In this document: positions 61,211-64,000 of the stretch, piece by piece
Layout: every line of letters begins with the position of its first letter
Numbering within the stretch: the first letter of the stretch is position 1
The notes under the pieces: generated by a model
Database searches by the model: none
Seen by the model: only the letters and a program-made list of their open reading frames with translations
Told to the model about the DNA's origin: nothing
DNA from: Streptomyces sp. SKN60
GTDB taxonomy: Bacteria; Actinomycetota; Actinomycetes; Streptomycetales; Streptomycetaceae
NCBI RefSeq assembly: GCF_026236535.1
Contig: NZ_JAHTMW010000009.1
Span: 186,001-250,000 of the forward strand
Length of the DNA stretch: 64,000 nt
Reading direction: 5' to 3'
Program-made: the position numbers and the translations under genes

Positions 61211-62506
61211 TCAGTGCAGTGAGTCGCCGTGTGCGTCGAGTTCGAGCTCGGGGCGCCCGGTGACGACCAGCCAGGCGGGCAGGGAGGCGAGGACGAGGAG
61301 CGGGATCATCGCCGGCGAGGCGGCGATGACGGCGGCGATGAAGAGGCTCACCCACCCCTGGTGGGTGGTCGCGAGCACCATGCCGAGGACGGCGGCCGAG
61401 ACGGCGACCGCCGGATGGATCTCCGTCACGAGCGCCTGCGCGCACAGGCCGAACGCGGCGCCGATGAACACGATCGGGAACACCCGGCCGCCGATGAAGC
61501 CGCAGGACGCGGCCACGAGCAGGGCGACCAGCTTCACCACGGCCATCTTGGCGAGCTCGCCCGAACCATAGGTCCCGAGGGACTGGACGAGTTCCTTGGT
61601 CTCCGTGAGCCCCTTGAACAGCGTCAGCCGCCCCCCGAGCGCGCCGAGCAGACCCAGGATCAGCCCGCCCAGCGGCAGCATCAGCATGGGGTGCTTCAGC
61701 CGGTGGAAGGCCCGGTGGGCGTACGGGAAGGCGTAGCAGGCGAGCAGTCCGAAGAGCGCGGCGAGGGTGGCGATGACCAGGGCGGCGAGGAGGTCTTCGT
61801 AGCCGGGGTTCGTGAGCGGCGGCAGGCCCATGTCGAAGCTGGGGTGGTCGACCAGCTGGGTGGTCATCGCCCCGGCGCCGGCCGCCACCAGCGGGGCGAA
61901 CAGCTTGTCCCACAGCCCGCCCCCGGCGAGCCCGGGCGCCGCCTTCGACGCCAGCGCCTCGGAGATCACCAGCGCGGCCGCCACCGGGGTGCCGAAGAGC
62001 GCGCCGAACGTGGCGGCGGTGGCGAGCGACACCCACAGCGCGCCCGGCAGCGCCGGCAGGACCATCCGGCCCAGCCAGAAGGTCAGCGCGATGGCGGAGA
62101 CGATCGTCGGGTTCTCCGGGCCGAGACTGACGCCGCCGGCCAGTGTGAGCGTGCTGGCGAGCAGCAGACCGGGCACCACCCCGGGCTTGATCGGCGCCCC
62201 GCCGAGCCCGACCTCGGCCGGGTCGGAGCCGGCGTGCCCGTACACCTTCCAGACGACGAGACCGACCGCGATGCCGCTCGCGGTCAGCATCACGATGATC
62301 CACAGCGAGGAGTACGAGCCGATGCCGAGGGCGTCCGGAAGGGTGTCCCAGACCAGGTCCTGGAGCCGCTCGGCCAGCTTGCTGATCCCCAGATACAGCA
62401 GCGCCGAGCCGACCCCGACCACGAGCGCGGGCACGCACAGGGGGAGCAGGACCTTCCGGACGATCTCCGGACCGGCGGGGGGCGGGGCAGGTGCTTGGGT
62501 GGTCAC
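61211..62506 (-). CDS. ClC-type chloride channel/antiporter-like protein
   Basis: A 431-residue membrane protein with about ten to twelve helices. GGVSLGPENP carries the ClC selectivity-filter type motif with the gating glutamate, and GFIGGRVFPIVFIGAAFG matches the second filter segment. It resembles the YfeO-like ion-channel branch. ClC antiporters balance charge during glutamate-dependent acid resistance, and gadB is next to it. The GTG is preferred: TATGGT (minus strand) ends 6 bases before it, with no ribosome site. Confidence 0.85.
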   Translation of the reverse strand: MTTQAPAPPPAGPEIVRKVLLPLCVPALVVGVGSALLYLGISKLAERLQDLVWDTLPDALGIGSYSSLWIIVMLTASGIAVGLVVWKVYGHAGSDPAEVGLGGAPIKPGVVPGLLLASTLTLAGGVSLGPENPTIVSAIALTFWLGRMVLPALPGALWVSLATAATFGALFGTPVAAALVISEALASKAAPGLAGGGLWDKLFAPLVAAGAGAMTTQLVDHPSFDMGLPPLTNPGYEDLLAALVIATLAALFGLLACYAFPYAHRAFHRLKHPMLMLPLGGLILGLLGALGGRLTLFKGLTETKELVQSLGTYGSGELAKMAVVKLVALLVAASCGFIGGRVFPIVFIGAAFGLCAQALVTEIHPAVAVSAAVLGMVLATTHQGWVSLFIAAVIAASPAMIPLLVLASLPAWLVVTGRPELELDAHGDSLH

Positions 62507-62512
62507 CGGCTC

Positions 62513-62518
62513 ACCATA
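62513..62518 (-). promoter_or_regulatory. leaderless -10 element of the ClC–gadB operon
   Basis: On the minus strand TATGGT ends 6 bases before the GTG start of the ClC gene. An upstream in-frame TTG at 62527 lies on the other side of this element. Confidence 0.5.
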
Positions 62519-62582
62519 AGTGGGCAAATGCCGTCATACATCCTGACATTCGGGGCTCGCCGCCCCGGAACCACCGGTACGG

Positions 62583-62616
62583 GCATGCCGGTACGGGCCT
62601 GCCGGTACCGGCATGC
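62583..62616 (-). terminator. terminator after the YbjQ gene
   Basis: GCATGCCGGTAC (62583–62594) pairs with GTACCGGCATGC (62605–62616) over a 10-base loop. It lies just after the YbjQ stop and before the ClC promoter. Confidence 0.7.
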
Positions 62617-62619
62617 GCC

Positions 62620-62988
62620 TCAGGGAATCGGCGCGATCACCACGGCGGTGCCGTACGCGCACACCTCCGTGCCGACGTCGGCGGCCTCCGTCACGTCGAA
62701 GCGGAACATCAGGACCGCGTTCGCGCCGCGCGCCCGCGCCTGCTCCACCAGCCGTTCCATGGCCTGGTTACGGGTCTCCACGAGGGTCTTCGTCAGCCCC
62801 CGCAGCTCCCCGCCGACCAGCGACTTCAGGCCCGCGCCGATCTGGCTGCCGATGTGCCGCGAGCGGACGGTCAGCCCGAAGACCTCGCCGATCACCTGCT
62901 GGACCTGGTGGCCGGGGACGTCGTTCGTCGTCACCACCAGCACGTCCGACTGGGCGGTCTGGCCGCCGCCGTACTCGTCGATGCCCAT
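62620..62988 (-). CDS. YbjQ/UPF0145-family protein
   Basis: A 122-residue protein of the YbjQ heavy-metal-binding-like family: VLVVTTNDVPGHQVQQVIGE, then VRSRHIGSQIGAGLKSLVGG and ARARGANAVLMFRFDV. These small proteins probably form a decamer; the function is unknown. The ATG at 62988 has AGGAGG 9 bases upstream; ATG 62994 would leave only 3. Confidence 0.85.
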   Translation of the reverse strand: MGIDEYGGGQTAQSDVLVVTTNDVPGHQVQQVIGEVFGLTVRSRHIGSQIGAGLKSLVGGELRGLTKTLVETRNQAMERLVEQARARGANAVLMFRFDVTEAADVGTEVCAYGTAVVIAPIP

Positions 62989-63150
62989 GCGCATCCACCT
63001 CCTGGGCCACAGCCTGCTGCCGGGCTGCCCTGCCCGCATCCGGAAGGGGGCCGCCTGGAACCCGGGGCGTTCGCCGCGCGTTGGTACCTTGGGGCAGCTG
63101 TCCCGCACGACACCTCCCATGCCCCCACCGACCGCAGGAGCCCGGAACCC

Positions 63151-63864
63151 GTGAACACGCTTGCCCTCGGACCGAGCTGGCTGGACCCGGACCACCTGAT
63201 CGCGACCTTCGGTCTGATCGGTGTCCTCGTCATCGTCTTCGCCGAGTCCGGACTCCTCATCGGCTTCTTCCTGCCCGGTGACTCGCTGCTGTTCACCACC
63301 GGCCTGCTGGTCACCACCGGCAAGCTCGACACCCCGCTGTGGCTGGTGTGCGCCCTGGTGGTCGCCGCGGCCGTCATCGGCGACCAGGTGGGCTACCTCT
63401 TCGGCCGCAAGGTCGGCCCCGCGCTCTTCAAGCGCCCGGACTCCAAGCTCTTCAAGCAGGAGAACGTCGAGAAGGCCCACGAGTTCTTCGAGAAGCACGG
63501 CCCGAAGTCGCTGATCCTGGCCCGCTTCGTGCCGATCGTGCGGACCTTCACGCCGATCATCGCCGGCGTCAGCCGCATGAACTACCGCTCCTTCATCACC
63601 TTCAACCTCATCGGCGGCCTCCTGTGGGGCGCCGGCGTGACGCTGCTCGGCTCCGCGCTCGGCAAGGTCGACTTCGTGCACAAGCACATCGAGCTGATCC
63701 TCGTCGGGATCGTGCTGATCTCCGTGATCCCGGTCGTCATCGAGATCCTGCGGGCCCGCGCCCAGGCCAAGAAGAACCCGGCCCCCGGCCCCGACACCGA
63801 CCACGACGCCCCCGGCACCCCGAACCCCCCGGCGGCCGAGCGCGGCCGCCACGCCAAGCGGTAG
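63151..63864 (+). CDS. DedA-family membrane protein
   Basis: A 237-residue protein with the DedA pattern: FAESGLLIGFFLPGDSLLF, the amphipathic RFVPIVRTFTPIIAG segment and SRMNYRSFITFNLIGGLLWG. DedA proteins act in membrane homeostasis, now thought to be lipid-scrambling (undecaprenyl phosphate or phospholipid) transporters dependent on the proton gradient. GCAGGAG is ~10 bases before the GTG. The tail is charged and Pro-rich. Confidence 0.9.
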   Translation: MNTLALGPSWLDPDHLIATFGLIGVLVIVFAESGLLIGFFLPGDSLLFTTGLLVTTGKLDTPLWLVCALVVAAAVIGDQVGYLFGRKVGPALFKRPDSKLFKQENVEKAHEFFEKHGPKSLILARFVPIVRTFTPIIAGVSRMNYRSFITFNLIGGLLWGAGVTLLGSALGKVDFVHKHIELILVGIVLISVIPVVIEILRARAQAKKNPAPGPDTDHDAPGTPNPPAAERGRHAKR

Positions 63865-63916
63865 GGGGAGAACCGGACCACAAGCCCTTCGGGGCGCAGG
63901 CGGCCCGTCGCGCTCG

Positions 63917-64000
63917 CTAGAAGCCTCTCGTACGCTTCGCCGCGCGGCGGGCCGCCGCCGTGCGCGGGGCCTGCATGAAGAGGCGGGCCAGCTCGCCGCC
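63917..64000 (-). CDS. partial gene, C-terminal end of an unidentified protein
   Basis: The last 27 codons and a TAG of a gene that begins beyond the window. The visible tail reads GELARLFMQAPRTAAARR then AAKRTRGF, basic and helical. It cannot be assigned. Confidence 0.45.
   Translation of the reverse strand, partial: GGELARLFMQAPRTAAARRAAKRTRGF

Overview
The window is a very GC-rich, gene-dense stretch of an actinomycete chromosome, almost certainly Streptomyces. The evidence is strong GC bias at third codon positions, many GTG and TTG starts, the core order hppA – topA – tmk – holB – secreted TAP-like hydrolase – tRNA-Thr, and typical Streptomyces families (DUF397 with XRE/DUF5753 and an RsbW-like ATPase, DUF6479, SigE-family ECF factors). 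All functions are read from the sequence alone; no database search was possible.

Layout. 0–16.5 kb is core: the end of a membrane pyrophosphatase, a lipoprotein, a methyltransferase–ArsR pair, an ABC-2 exporter, topoisomerase I, a membrane-fused thymidylate kinase, DNA polymerase III delta', a lipoprotein hydrolase preceded by three DnaA-box-like nonamers, and tRNA-Thr(CGT) with a strong terminator. 16.6–18.3 kb holds a gene remnant and two divergent leaderless genes (tyrosine phosphatase, isochorismatase-like).

18.5–32.2 kb is a nine-gene, single-strand operon that looks like a compact nonribosomal peptide cluster. It encodes a Cys-type thioesterase, a TauD-like oxygenase, a T–C protein, an ATP-grasp ligase, an A–T didomain, an MFS exporter, a SyrP-like aspartyl beta-hydroxylase, a C–A–T–TE synthetase whose A domain reads as aspartate-specific, and a type II thioesterase. 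The condensation motif of the synthetase is degenerate and its TE has Gly at the nucleophile position. A small product containing beta-hydroxyaspartate is predicted; I do not recognise the cluster. It is bordered by the tRNA and gene remnant on one side and by a mosaic of IS1380-like, IS630-like and Uma2 fragments (33.1–33.6 kb) on the other, as expected for an acquired island.

33.7–53.2 kb is mixed: a flavin-binding protein, a VOC protein, a sigma-like protein with no recognisable sigma-2, two SigE-type ECF loci each with a membrane partner, a family A DNA polymerase, a LuxR regulator divergent from a quinone oxidoreductase, a MacB-like exporter behind a perfect 22-bp palindrome, a DUF2786 protein and a FUSC transporter. 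52.9–54.9 kb is a WhiJ-like locus (DUF397, ATPase, XRE) sharing an operator-like element. 55–64 kb carries an aldehyde dehydrogenase, a DinB protein, a PadR regulator with a drug-exporter-like ABC pair and three matching palindromes, glutamate decarboxylase with a ClC-type channel (an acid-resistance pair), a YbjQ protein and a DedA protein.

At least nine genes appear to be transcribed as leaderless mRNAs: a TANNNT- or CANNNT-like -10 element ends 6–8 bases before the start codon and no Shine-Dalgarno sequence is present.
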